Source of the DNA: Actinocrispum wychmicini
GTDB taxonomy: Bacteria; Actinomycetota; Actinomycetes; Mycobacteriales; Pseudonocardiaceae
NCBI RefSeq assembly: GCF_004345645.1
Contig: NZ_SLWS01000004.1
Coordinates: 124,001-188,000, forward strand
Direction: 5' to 3'
DNA: 64,000 nucleotides
Both the position numbers and the translations under genes were made by a program. The notes beneath the pieces are model-generated. The model was not told where the DNA came from. It searched no databases and saw only the letters and a program-made list of their open reading frames with translations. Of this stretch, positions 17,271 to 25,628 are shown in pieces. Numbering within the stretch: position 1 is the stretch's first letter; every line of letters begins with the position of its first letter.

Positions 17271-18461
17271 GTGGTCGTTCCGGACGCGGCCACGCGGACG
17301 GGGTTGCGGCGGGTGCTGGTGGTGTTGTGCGCGACGGAGATCACCAGTTGGGGCGTGCTCTACTACGCCTTCCCCGTGCTCGCAGGACACATCACCGCTT
17401 CGACCGGCTGGTCGACCACCGCGATCACGGCGGCGTTGTCGGCCAGCCAGTTGGTCGCGGCACTGGTCGGCATCGCGGTCGGGCGGTGGCTGGATCACCG
17501 CGGCCCGCGCGGGGTGATGACCGCTGGCTCGCTGCTGGCGGTGCCCTCGGTCGTGGCGGTCGCTGTCTCGCCGAATCTGGTGTGCTTCCTGGTCGCGTGG
17601 CTGTTGGTCGGGGTGGCGATGGGCGCGGTGTTGTACCCGCCCGCGTTCGCCGCGCTTACCCGTTGGCACGGACCTAGCCGGGTTCGCGCACTGACCGTGC
17701 TGACGCTCGCGGCGGGGTTGGCCAGCACGGTGTTCGCACCGTTGACCGCGTGGCTGTCCGAGAGCTTGGACTGGCGCGCCACATACTTGGTGCTCGCCGG
17801 GATCCTCGCCCTGGTCACGATTCCTGGACACTGGTTCGGGCTGCGGTTGCCGTGGCCACCGCGCCCACCTATCGAGCCCCACCACGCGGCGGACCCGGGG
17901 CGGGTGGCGCGCAGCCGCGCGTTCCTCACCCTGGTCGTGGCGTTCGGTGTCGCGGCATTCGCCTCGTACGCAATCGTGGTCAACCTGGTGCCGCTGCTGG
18001 CCGAACGCGGCGTCGACACCGGCACGGCCGCGGTCGCGCTGGGACTCGGTGGGGCTGGGCAGGTCGCCGGCCGCCTCGGCTACGCCACCCTCACCCGCCG
18101 TACCAGCGTACGCACGCGGACTGCGCTGATCCTGCTCGCGATGGCTGCCACGACTGCGCTACTGGGTGTGCTCACCAGCGTGCTCGCGTTGGTGGCCGCG
18201 GCAGTTCTGGCGGGTATGGCGCGTGGCGTGTTTACCCTCTTGCAGGCCACCGCGGTCACCGACCGGTGGGGCGCGGCGCACTACGGGCACCTCACCGGAC
18301 TGCTCTCCGCGCCATTGACGATCATGATGGCCCTCGCGCCGTTCGCCGGAGCCGCTCTCGCCGACCTGCTCGACGGCTACGCGACAACTTTCCTGCTGCT
18401 GGGCGCGATCACCGTCGGCGCCGCCCTGCTTTCCCTTACCAGTACACCGAAACCACCTTGA
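17271..18461 (+). CDS. MFS transporter
   Basis: 396 residues, twelve predicted membrane helices with a charged central loop (about 195-215). The loop after helix 2 has the MFS pattern GRWLDHRGPRGVM. GTG 17271 starts 6 bp after the preceding stop, so it is translationally close to the flavoprotein. MFS exporters in ars operons (for example ArsJ, which needs a partner GAPDH that is absent here) remove arsenic derivatives; this one may export the oxidised or acetylated product of the neighbouring enzymes. Substrate not provable from sequence. Confidence 0.85.
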   Translation: MVVPDAATRTGLRRVLVVLCATEITSWGVLYYAFPVLAGHITASTGWSTTAITAALSASQLVAALVGIAVGRWLDHRGPRGVMTAGSLLAVPSVVAVAVSPNLVCFLVAWLLVGVAMGAVLYPPAFAALTRWHGPSRVRALTVLTLAAGLASTVFAPLTAWLSESLDWRATYLVLAGILALVTIPGHWFGLRLPWPPRPPIEPHHAADPGRVARSRAFLTLVVAFGVAAFASYAIVVNLVPLLAERGVDTGTAAVALGLGGAGQVAGRLGYATLTRRTSVRTRTALILLAMAATTALLGVLTSVLALVAAAVLAGMARGVFTLLQATAVTDRWGAAHYGHLTGLLSAPLTIMMALAPFAGAALADLLDGYATTFLLLGAITVGAALLSLTSTPKPP

Positions 18462-18474
18462 GAAGGACAGGAAC

Positions 18475-19518
18475 GTGAACGAGATCGACGCGCTCGTCGT
18501 CGGCGGCGGACAGGCTGGACTCGCCGCCGCACACGCCCTACGCGTGGCGGGCCTCGACCCAGTCGTGCTGGAAGCCGGCGACGAGCCGGTCGGATCGTGG
18601 CCGTCCTACTACGACAGCCTGACCCTGTTCTCCCCAGCCCGCTACTCGGCCCTGCCGGGCATGACCTTCCCCGGCGACCCCGACCACTACCCCCACCGCG
18701 ACGAGGTCATCGACTACCTACGCCGCTACGCCAAGAACCTCAACGCCGACATCCGCACGGGCCACCGCGTCGACACAGTGCACGCCGAGAACACCAGCTT
18801 CCGGGTGGAGTTGCCCGATGGCACCGAGCTGCGCGCACCGATCCTCATCGCGGCCACCGGCGCGTTCGGCCAACCCCATCGGCCCACGCTCCCCGGCCTC
18901 GACTCGTTCACAGGCACGCTGCTTCACTCAGCCGACTACCACGAGCCAACTCCGTTCGCCGAGCAGCGGATCGTGGTAGTCGGGGCAGCAAACTCCGCAG
19001 TCCAGATCGGCACCGAACTCGCCGAGCACGCCACCGTCACCCTCGCCACCCGCAAACCCGTCAAGTTCGCACCACAACGCCCGTTCGGGCGGGACGTGCA
19101 CTTCTGGTCAGTCATCACCGGCTTCGACGCCGCGCCGATCGGGCCACTGCTGTCCACACCACCACCCGTGCCGGTCAACGACGACGGCCGCCACCGCCGC
19201 GCCATCACCGCCGGCCGTCCAGACCAACGGCGAATGTTCACCACCATCGACGGCACCCACCTCACCTGGGCCGACGGCACACGCGAACACGTCGACACGA
19301 TCATCCTAGCCACCGGCTACCGCCCCAACCTGTCCTACCTCACCGACCTGGGCGCTGTCGCTATGGACGGCACCCCGCGCCACCGACGCGGACCGTCCAC
19401 AACGCATCCCAGACTCGGATACGTGGGATTGGAATGGCAACGCAGCTTCTCCTCAGCCACACTGCGCGGCGTCGGTCGCGACGCCCATTACGTCGTCCGA
19501 CGTCTGCTACGACGTTAA
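18475..19518 (+). CDS. Flavin-containing monooxygenase, ArsO-like
   Basis: 347 residues from GTG 18475 with AAGGACAGGA upstream. FAD motif VVGGGQAGLAAAHAL, then the family pattern GSWPSYYDSLTLFSPARYSALPG, the ATGAFGQP turn, the NAD(P)H motif VVVGAANSAVQIGTEL and ILATGYRPN near the C-terminus. This matches ArsO/CzcO-type flavin monooxygenases, some of which sit in arsenic operons. It is the third gene of the operon, 13 bp after the MFS gene. Two distinct flavoproteins in one operon suggest sequential or alternative oxidation of arsenicals; the exact reaction is unknown. Confidence 0.82.
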   Translation: MNEIDALVVGGGQAGLAAAHALRVAGLDPVVLEAGDEPVGSWPSYYDSLTLFSPARYSALPGMTFPGDPDHYPHRDEVIDYLRRYAKNLNADIRTGHRVDTVHAENTSFRVELPDGTELRAPILIAATGAFGQPHRPTLPGLDSFTGTLLHSADYHEPTPFAEQRIVVVGAANSAVQIGTELAEHATVTLATRKPVKFAPQRPFGRDVHFWSVITGFDAAPIGPLLSTPPPVPVNDDGRHRRAITAGRPDQRRMFTTIDGTHLTWADGTREHVDTIILATGYRPNLSYLTDLGAVAMDGTPRHRRGPSTTHPRLGYVGLEWQRSFSSATLRGVGRDAHYVVRRLLRR

Positions 19519-19735
19519 GCCGGGTAGCCGAAGGCGAGCCGGACCGGCTGGCCGTCGTGGGAGATCCGGGTGGCGATCGGCGCGCTGCCTGCGGCATAAG
19601 GTTCCTGGGAGACGAAGAACGCCCCGGCCAACTCCAGTTGCTGGGGTACGGGCGGGCCGGTGGTGGTGTCACTGTTGACGGCCTCGTCGACGGTGAGGTG
19701 CTCGACGGCGCGTGAGTCGGGCAACGAGGGCGCGT

Positions 19736-20254
19736 CTACCCAGCCCGCCGGGGATGCCGCAGGATCGAAACGAGTGCCCAGACAATGAACACGAAGCCCA
19801 ATCCGAAGAAGCCGCCCCTAATGTAGACGCCCCACAGGGTGAAGGTCTCGAACGCTGTATGCAGCGCGGCGGTGTCGGTGTCCGGAACAGTCCCCACGTG
19901 CTGCATGACCGGAGCCGCGATGATCGTCGACACGATCGCGCCGAGCGCCGACACCGCGGCCAGGTAGATCGGCCACACGGCCTGCCGGGGCGCCGTCCGA
20001 TCGAGTCGGTAGGCGATCGCGGCCCCGAAAACCAGTCCCCACAACAGGATCGCACCGATGGGGTACACGATGTTCCCGTTGCCCAGATCGGCCTGCCGGC
20101 TGTAGTCCGCCCATGCGACCACCCCGAGGTGTCGCCACGCTGGAGTGGCGACAAGGGCTCGGTCCACCAGTGACCCGAACAGTCCGCCGACGACCGTGGC
20201 CGCCACGACCAAGGTCGCAGTGATCGACAAGCCTTGTGCTGGTGTTCCCGTCAT
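19736..20254 (-). CDS. Four-helix membrane protein (DUF1772-like), TetR-paired
   Basis: 172 residues from ATG 20254 (GAGGGA upstream). Four hydrophobic segments with a conserved-looking first helix (VAATVVGGLFGSLVDRALVATPAW) and a last one (GGFFGLGFVFIVWALVS). The plan resembles DUF1772/anthrone-oxygenase-like membrane proteins, but I am not certain of the family. It is 4 bp downstream of a TetR-family gene and surely cotranscribed with it, so it is the probable target of that repressor. Confidence 0.7.
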   Translation of the reverse strand: MTGTPAQGLSITATLVVAATVVGGLFGSLVDRALVATPAWRHLGVVAWADYSRQADLGNGNIVYPIGAILLWGLVFGAAIAYRLDRTAPRQAVWPIYLAAVSALGAIVSTIIAAPVMQHVGTVPDTDTAALHTAFETFTLWGVYIRGGFFGLGFVFIVWALVSILRHPRRAG

Positions 20255-20258
20255 GGAC

Positions 20259-20837
20259 CTAGTCCCTCGACAACCGCGGTGAAACCGCACTCAGTCCCGC
20301 CACGATCACGTCGATCGCCGCGTCGAGCTCCTCGGCCGGGGCGTCCGTGAGCCGCCACATGACCACCGTGAACAGCAGCGTCCGCGCTGCCACCTCGGCT
20401 GGATGGTCGCGCAACTCGCCCGCTGCGACCCGGGCCCGCAGATACCGCGCCAGCAAGGTTTCCGCCTCACCGGTCAGCTCCGCCATCCGCGCCCGCATCT
20501 CCGGGTGGGTCTGTGAGCGGGTCATCACCACTCGCACCAGGTCGATCCGCTCGCTCAACCGTTCGTACAGCCCCCGGGCCATCGACATCAAGACCTCGGA
20601 CGCCGGCTCGCGCGACGGAATCGTCAACACGACTCGAAGTTCTGGCAGAAAGCCGTGCTTGTCGACCGCGGCCGCCAGCAAGGCTTCCTTGCTGGGGAAG
20701 TAGTGATAGATCAGGGCCGGAGCCACTCCGGCCTCCCGGCCGATGTCCTTGATGCTCGCACCCTCCACCCCGTGGCGGGCGAACACCACCAGCGCCGCAT
20801 CCACCAGCCGCTCTCGACGGGACGCGTCGTCCGGCAT
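20259..20837 (-). CDS. TetR-family transcriptional regulator
   Basis: 192 residues from ATG 20837 (AGGAG 5 nt before). N-terminal TetR HTH: RRERLVDAALVVFARHGVEGASIKDIGREAGVAPALIYHYFPSKEALL, followed by a helical ligand domain. The ligand is unknown. The gene overlaps its own operator: a 26-bp perfect palindrome begins 6 bp upstream of the start and includes the ribosome site, so tight autorepression of this gene and the membrane protein is expected. Confidence 0.9.
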   Translation of the reverse strand: MPDDASRRERLVDAALVVFARHGVEGASIKDIGREAGVAPALIYHYFPSKEALLAAAVDKHGFLPELRVVLTIPSREPASEVLMSMARGLYERLSERIDLVRVVMTRSQTHPEMRARMAELTGEAETLLARYLRARVAAGELRDHPAEVAARTLLFTVVMWRLTDAPAEELDAAIDVIVAGLSAVSPRLSRD

Positions 20838-20842
20838 CACAA

Positions 20843-20868
20843 CTCCTGATTGATCGATCAATCAGGAG
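20843..20868 (-). promoter_or_regulatory. TetR operator, 26-bp perfect palindrome
   Basis: Half-site CTCCTGATTGATC (20843-20855) is followed directly by its exact reverse complement (20856-20868). It contains the AGGAG ribosome site of the TetR gene. Perfect symmetry of this length upstream of a TetR gene is strong evidence of an autoregulatory operator. Confidence 0.85.
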
Positions 20869-21059
20869 AATGGCACGACGTAGCCCTCGACGCAAGGCAT
20901 GGGACAACGACAGGACGATCCACCGGAGGGCGATGTTTTGGCGCCTCACGGACAGTCCGCGGCGTGACGGTATGCCGCATCTCCCACCTGCGGTGACGAG
21001 GGCGACGGTCCAGGATGTGCGTCCGGCCAGCCCGCCAGCAGCCAGCTACCGTCGCGATC

Positions 21060-21392
21060 ATGACCGTCGTTCGATCGCTGCTGCTGTTCGTCATGGCCGC
21101 GCTCGCCGAGGTCGGCGGCGCCTGGCTGGTTTGGCAAGGCTGGCGCGAACACCGCGGACTGTGGTGGATCGCCGCCGGCATCCTCGCGCTCGGCGTCTAC
21201 GGATTCGTCGCCACCTTCCAACCCGAGCCGCATTTCGGTCGGATCCTCGCCGCCTACGGCGGCATCTTCGTCGCCGGCTCACTGGCCTGGGGCGTCGTCG
21301 TCGACAAGTCCCACCCCGACCATTGGGACTACCTTGGCGCCGGGCTCTGCTTGATCGGCGTCGCCGTGATCATGTACGCCCCCCGGACCTGA
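21060..21392 (+). CDS. UPF0060 (YnfA-like) small membrane protein, second copy
   Basis: 110 residues from ATG 21060, four helices. It matches the copy at 13542-13874 almost throughout (MTVVRSLLLFVMAALAEVGGAWLVWQG; HFGRILAAYGGIFVAGSLAWGVVVDK). Substrate unknown. Like the first copy, it lies close to an ArsR-phosphatase fusion (start 21707), in the same relative neighbourhood though on the other strand, which suggests duplication of a small resistance cassette. Confidence 0.85.
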   Translation: MTVVRSLLLFVMAALAEVGGAWLVWQGWREHRGLWWIAAGILALGVYGFVATFQPEPHFGRILAAYGGIFVAGSLAWGVVVDKSHPDHWDYLGAGLCLIGVAVIMYAPRT

Positions 21393-21395
21393 CAT

Positions 21396-21580
21396 CGCCC
21401 TACGCAAGGCCGCCGCGACCGGCGACTCAATCCCCGAGCTATCGCGTAACCGACGCCGACATCGACCGGCTCACGGCCGCCGGACAGACCGAGGACGCGA
21501 TCTTCGAGATCCCCGTGGCCGCGACGGTCGGCGCCGCCCTGCCTAGTTTCGACGCCGGCTGGCGCGGTATCCACGGCTAG
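21396..21580 (+). pseudogene. Remnant of a carboxymuconolactone decarboxylase/AhpD-like gene
   Basis: The C-terminal part reads YRVTDADIDRLTAAGQTEDAIFEIPVAATVGAALPSFDAG and ends at a stop at 21580, resembling the C-terminus of AhpD-like proteins. A short upstream piece (ALRKAAATGDSIPELS) is in another frame, and the catalytic CxxC part is missing. It is a truncated, frameshifted relic. Confidence 0.6.
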
Positions 21581-21697
21581 CCGCGGAGTGGGACCCGGGC
21601 TGCCCACGGCGCGTCCACCTGCCTGGATAGGTCGTCGACGTGCGCTCCTCACCCGCCCGGCGAGCCGGCGTTGACTCATGGACGTACGGGATCCATC

Positions 21698-21723
21698 ATT
21701 ATCTCAATGGACATTGAGATAAT
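21698..21723. promoter_or_regulatory. Operator over the start of the second ArsR-phosphatase fusion
   Basis: ATTATCTCAATG (21698-21709), two bases, then the exact reverse complement (21712-21723): a perfect 12-bp dyad. Both candidate start codons (21707 and 21722) overlap it. The ArsR-family protein encoded here is the obvious binder. Confidence 0.8.
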
Positions 21724-22360
21724 GGCCCGCCGATATCACGCCCTGGCCGACCCCGGCCGGCTGGCGATCGTCGACGCGCTGCTGGTGGGGGACTTGTCGC
21801 CGGGGGAACTGGGCCATGCCCTGGGCCTGTCGTCCAGCCTGCTCGCCCACCACTTGGGTGTGCTGCAAGACGCCGGTCTCGTTGTCCGAGCACGCTCGCA
21901 TGCCGACGGGCGCCGCGCCTACGTCCGGCTGATCCCGGCGGCATTGGATTCGCTGAGGCCCACCACGAAGGTGACAGCGCCTCGGGTGGCATTCGTCTGT
22001 ACCCGCAACGGCGCTCGCTCGCCGCTGGCCGCCGCGGTGTGGCGGACCCGCAGCCAGATACCGGTCACCTCTGCTGGCACCCACCCCGGGCCCAGCCTGC
22101 ACCCGCGAGCCATCAGCATCGCCGACCGCCACGGTCTGGACCTCGGCTCCCGGCGTACGGCTCACATCCGTGACGTGCTGCGTCCCACCGATCTGGTCGT
22201 CGCCGTGTGCGACAACGCTCATGAGGAGCTGGGCTCCGTGCGACGCCATGTGCACTGGTCGGTCCCGGATCCCGGGCAGGTCGACACGGACGAGATCTTC
22301 GAGGACGTCCTGGCGCAGCTCACCGAGCGCATCGGCACGCTCGCCGCTCTCACCAGCTGA
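21707..22360 (+). CDS. ArsR-family repressor fused to LMW phosphatase-like domain, second copy
   Basis: 217 residues from ATG 21707 (ATG 21722 also possible). Winged helix at about 5-75 (LSPGELGHALGLSSSLLAHHLGVLQDAGLVVRA), then a low-molecular-weight phosphatase/ArsC-like domain with P-loop C98-TRNGA-R104. This deviates from the usual THNSA loop of the first copy, so catalysis may be altered. The DNDP-type tail motifs remain (VCDNAHEELG, HWSVPDPGQVDTDE). The chrA-type transporter follows 35 bp downstream and is likely under its control. Sensor of an oxyanion (arsenate, chromate?) is inference. Confidence 0.85.
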   Translation: MDIEIMARRYHALADPGRLAIVDALLVGDLSPGELGHALGLSSSLLAHHLGVLQDAGLVVRARSHADGRRAYVRLIPAALDSLRPTTKVTAPRVAFVCTRNGARSPLAAAVWRTRSQIPVTSAGTHPGPSLHPRAISIADRHGLDLGSRRTAHIRDVLRPTDLVVAVCDNAHEELGSVRRHVHWSVPDPGQVDTDEIFEDVLAQLTERIGTLAALTS

Positions 22361-22395
22361 CCGCGGTTTCCTCCCACGCTCACGGACAAGGACTT

Positions 22396-23562
22396 GTGTT
22401 CATGCAACCTGACCAGAACCCGACGTCAGACGCCGAGCGGGTCGGTCTCGGCGTCATCGCTCGCGAGTGGGGGCGGATCGGGTGCATCGGGTTCGGCGGT
22501 CCACCTACCCACATCGCGTTGCTGCGCCAGCTGTGTGTGCAGCGACGGGAGTGGCTGTCGGACAAAGAGTTCGAGGACGGGATCGCGGCGACCAATCTGT
22601 TGCCCGGCCCAGCCTCGACTCAGCTGGCCATCCTGTGTGCCTGGCGATTGCGGGGAGCATCAGGTGCACTGATCGGCGGCGTGTGCTTCATCGTGCCGGG
22701 TCTGATCGCGATCCTCGCCCTGGCCACGCTGTTCCTCGCGACACAGCCGCCGTTGTGGGCAGTGGGCGCTGCGGCCGGAGCTGGCGCAGCGGTCCCGGCA
22801 GTAGCCATGCACGCAGCTGTGGGACTGATTCCGGCGAGCTGGAAGCGGGCAGGAGCCGCGACGGCCGCCCGTGCCCGCTGGATCTGCTATCTGGTCGCCG
22901 GGGCGACTGCCGCCGCGCTGACCGGTCCCTGGCTGGTGCTGGTCCTGATCATCTCCGGGCTGATCGAGACCGGGATTCGTGCCCCGTTCTCCGGCAGGCT
23001 GCCGGCGTTGCCGCTGATGGTGGCGGCTCCCGCCGTGGCGACTGGCAGCGGGCTGCTCGCTGTCGCCTGGGTCGCGGCGAAAGTCGGCGCACTGTCCTAC
23101 GGCGGCGGGTTCGTGATCATCCCGCTCATGCAGCACGACGCGGTGCACACCTACGGCTGGATGACCGACGCCCAGTTCCTCGACGCCGTCGCACTCGGCC
23201 AGATCACCCCTGGCCCGGTCGTGCAGACCGTCGCCGTCGTCGGCTACGCCGCCGCAGGACTCGCCGGTGGCTTGCTGGCCGCGCTGGTCGCCTTCGCTCC
23301 CTCGTTCGCCTTCGTTCTGATCGGCGGCCCATATCTCGATCGCCTACAGGACAACCACAGGGTGCAGGCCTTCCTCACCGGCGCCGGTGCCGCGGCAATC
23401 GGAGCCATCGCCGGATCCACGATCCCACTCGCCATGGCTCTACAGCACCCATGGCAGTTCGCCGTGCTCGCCGCGACCGCAGCCTGGCTACTGGTGCTAC
23501 GCAAAGGTGTGGTCACCGCACTTGTCGGCGCCGGCATCGCCGGCGCCCTGCTGATCGGATAG
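22396..23562 (+). CDS. chrA: Chromate transporter, CHR family (bidomain)
   Basis: 388 residues, about 10-11 membrane helices in two homologous halves. Half one has GCIGFGGPPTHIALL and LLPGPASTQLAI; half two has ALSYGGGFVIIPLMQ and GQITPGPVVQTVAVVGY, the duplicated FGGP/PGP signatures of the family. Members expel chromate from the cytoplasm using proton motive force. GTG 22396 is used; an ATG 6 bp later is equally possible (AAGGA precedes both). It follows an ArsR-phosphatase fusion, an unusual regulator for chromate, and no ChrB-type regulator is visible. Confidence 0.88.
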   Translation: MFMQPDQNPTSDAERVGLGVIAREWGRIGCIGFGGPPTHIALLRQLCVQRREWLSDKEFEDGIAATNLLPGPASTQLAILCAWRLRGASGALIGGVCFIVPGLIAILALATLFLATQPPLWAVGAAAGAGAAVPAVAMHAAVGLIPASWKRAGAATAARARWICYLVAGATAAALTGPWLVLVLIISGLIETGIRAPFSGRLPALPLMVAAPAVATGSGLLAVAWVAAKVGALSYGGGFVIIPLMQHDAVHTYGWMTDAQFLDAVALGQITPGPVVQTVAVVGYAAAGLAGGLLAALVAFAPSFAFVLIGGPYLDRLQDNHRVQAFLTGAGAAAIGAIAGSTIPLAMALQHPWQFAVLAATAAWLLVLRKGVVTALVGAGIAGALLIG

Positions 23563-23588
23563 CACCGCACATTTGCTATGGGCTACGG

Positions 23589-24632
23589 CTACGCCAGTTC
23601 TCCAACTGTGCGCGGAAGAAAGGTCTGCCGGTCGAGTAGGGCACCAAAGATGTGCTGACCGAGGCGTTCGGCGGTCATGGGGTCGAGGAGTTCACCGGGA
23701 ATGGACGGGTGCTCGCGCATCCAGATCCCGGCGGTGGCTGCGCTGGTGAAGGTATTGAGGTCGTCGCAGCAACAGTCCGCTGACGGTCCGGTACCGACGG
23801 CCGCGCTGTAGAAGACGACCGCGGTGGCGGGATTCCAGGCGTAGTGTCGTTTGTGGACAGTGATGGTCACGGGTTGGTGGGTGACCGGGTCGGTGGAGAT
23901 GACGGTGGCGTCGGTGTCGAGCATGGCCGGTATTCCGAGGGCGTCGATCGCGCACATCGCGGACACCTCGACCCCGGTGGTGAGCTGGACGCGGTGACGT
24001 GTCGGGACCGCGGAGAAAGGGTAGGCGACACCGATCGCCCTGGCCGGGTTGAGCCGGATCACGTCGGCGTCGTGCAACTGCGTGAGAATCGTGTCGGCTG
24101 TGGCGCCGTTGGCCGCCGCGATCTGTTGCAGTGCCGCGTTGGTTGGGGGTTCGCCGGTGGTGGCGAACGCCCGCAGGATCGCCTGATGCACCGCGCGTGC
24201 GGCTGGGTCGGTCGGGGCGATGCGGGTCCGCAGGCCCTCCGCCGATGTGTCGGCCGTGTTCTCGGGTCGGCTGCAGCAATCCTGCTCGGCCAGTGCTGCC
24301 GCTGCGACGGTGACTGCGGGTGGTGGTGTGCCAGGCACATTGAGGGCCGTGCGGAGTTGTGCCACCGACGGTGTGCCGGTCGGGTTGCCGGTTTCGTCGC
24401 GGTAGAGCCGGCACGACACGCTCGGCGCGTGCCCGGGTTCCGCGAACGGGTCGATGCCGTTGACGAGCACGGTCGGTGAGCCGTTCATGCCGACTCTGAT
24501 GGCCTGCTCAGGGGTGTCGATGACCTCGGCGGTGACAGTGACGTCCTCGCGACCGGCCAGCACTGCAGCGAGTCGCTGCTGCAGCGGGGCGACGTTCGGG
24601 CAGTCAGGCACGGACAGGATCTGCAGCTTCAT
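23589..24632 (-). CDS. merB: Organomercurial lyase MerB with N-terminal thioredoxin-like domain
   Basis: 347 residues from ATG 24632 (GGAGAG upstream). Residues 1-100 form a thioredoxin-fold domain beginning KLQILSVPDCPNV (single C11) with a cis-Pro region GSPTVLVNG. Residues about 140-347 are MerB: a winged-helix part, then C227-AI-D230 and the later C287-C288-C289, which supply the known Cys/Asp/Cys chemistry that splits the C-Hg bond. C119-C120 in the linker may pass Hg(II). The fused domain may deliver thiols or mercury. It lies near merA with a remnant of a second merB upstream. Confidence 0.9.
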   Translation of the reverse strand: MKLQILSVPDCPNVAPLQQRLAAVLAGREDVTVTAEVIDTPEQAIRVGMNGSPTVLVNGIDPFAEPGHAPSVSCRLYRDETGNPTGTPSVAQLRTALNVPGTPPPAVTVAAAALAEQDCCSRPENTADTSAEGLRTRIAPTDPAARAVHQAILRAFATTGEPPTNAALQQIAAANGATADTILTQLHDADVIRLNPARAIGVAYPFSAVPTRHRVQLTTGVEVSAMCAIDALGIPAMLDTDATVISTDPVTHQPVTITVHKRHYAWNPATAVVFYSAAVGTGPSADCCCDDLNTFTSAATAGIWMREHPSIPGELLDPMTAERLGQHIFGALLDRQTFLPRTVGELA

Positions 24633-24892
24633 CACGACTCTCCGGTCTGCTTGTGCAGGGGTTGGCGGCAGGGCACAGGCGGGCCACGAGTGGATCAAAT
24701 CGGATCACCACCTTGATCAGAGACTCTCGCATGGGGGCCAGGTCGGCCACGCGGGCCTAGATATCCGCAGCCGGGAGCCGCCAGCTCCCGCCGGGCATTC
24801 GCAGACAGGCGGCCGTCCACACGGCGTCGGCTCCGGCACTTGCGGTGGGTTCGTCAGGCAGGTTGTTGTCCCGCTTTCAAAGTGACTGCGGT

Positions 24893-25116
24893 GTTCTGCG
24901 GATCGGATTGAGCCGCGGCAGGATGGTCGCGGTATCCGGCCGGGGGCGCGGTAGCAGCCCGCGCCGCTCCTAGTAGCGCAACGTCTGGGGTTGACGCCGG
25001 GCCAGGCCCTGGGCGAGCAGGTGGAACACTCGGATGAGCACGCGAGCCCTGCCGTGGCCGACATCGAGAACGCCACTGGGCTCGGTCAGATCCGCGATCG
25101 TCAGGGTGCTGGTCAC
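24893..25116 (-). pseudogene. Hybrid relic of merB 5' end and merR
   Basis: A GTG at 25116 with a good GGGAGG site starts LTIADLTEPSGVLDVGHG and VLIRVFHLLAQG, which looks like the N-terminal winged-helix part of a MerB. It runs directly into RRQPQTLRY, a stop at 24970, then ERRGLLPRP, the helix-turn-helix tail of a MerR regulator. Two genes seem to have been joined by deletion and then inactivated. Confidence 0.6.
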
Positions 25117-25180
25117 GGTCGTACCTCCCGGCTGGGTTGATGTTCGGTCGCGACCGTATGGTCTGCCCCCGGGGTGAGGG

Positions 25181-25606
25181 TCAAGTGCTCGCAGTACATC
25201 GGGGATCGCCTACCCAGCAGGCGTCGCTGTGGCCGGCGAGGTCGGCCTGGTGAGTGGCTTCGAACTCGTCTATGCGGCTTAGGGTCTGCTGCAGCTCAGC
25301 GACGCGCGCGGTGAGTCGGTGTCGCGAGTGGTGGAGTAATTCGGCCAGCCGGGGACCGATGGGTGCTGCGGTACGTGTCAGCTCGCGGATCTCGGCCACG
25401 GTCAGGCCCACATTCCGTAGCTGGCCGATCAGCCGGACACACCACAGGGCGTCGGCGTCGAACAGCCGGTAGTTCGCGGCACTGCGGCCGACGGTATAGA
25501 TCAGCCCCCAGTCCGTGTACTGCCGCAGGGTCTTGATCGGCACACCGGTGCGCCGGGACAGCTGGCCGATCGTCATCAACTGGGTCTGCTGCCTGCTGCC
25601 GGTCAT
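25181..25606 (-). CDS. MerR-family regulator in mercury operon
   Basis: 141 residues from ATG 25606 (AAAGGGG 5 nt before). HTH MTIGQLSRRTGVPIKTLRQYTDWGLIYTVGRSAANYRLFD; the usual RYYE is RQYTD and the wing is shortened. A helix follows, and the C-terminus carries two Cys (SDACWVGDPRC) that may bind metal. It lies 22 bp downstream of merA on the same strand, so it is cotranscribed with it. Metal specificity not provable; mercury is suggested by context. Confidence 0.82.
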   Translation of the reverse strand: MTGSRQQTQLMTIGQLSRRTGVPIKTLRQYTDWGLIYTVGRSAANYRLFDADALWCVRLIGQLRNVGLTVAEIRELTRTAAPIGPRLAELLHHSRHRLTARVAELQQTLSRIDEFEATHQADLAGHSDACWVGDPRCTAST

Positions 25607-25628
25607 CGTTGCCCCTTTCTGCCTGAGC

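Noticed and set aside
19515..19724. Leftward 69-codon frame ending at 19515
   Set aside because: It overlaps the monooxygenase stop by 4 bp and reads plausibly (LAGAFFVSQEPYAAGSAPI), but has no ribosome site or recognisable family; perhaps a relic.
23560..23588. Weak ATAGCA/TGCTAT inverted repeat between convergent chrA and merB
   Set aside because: Only 6-bp arms; too weak to call a terminator.
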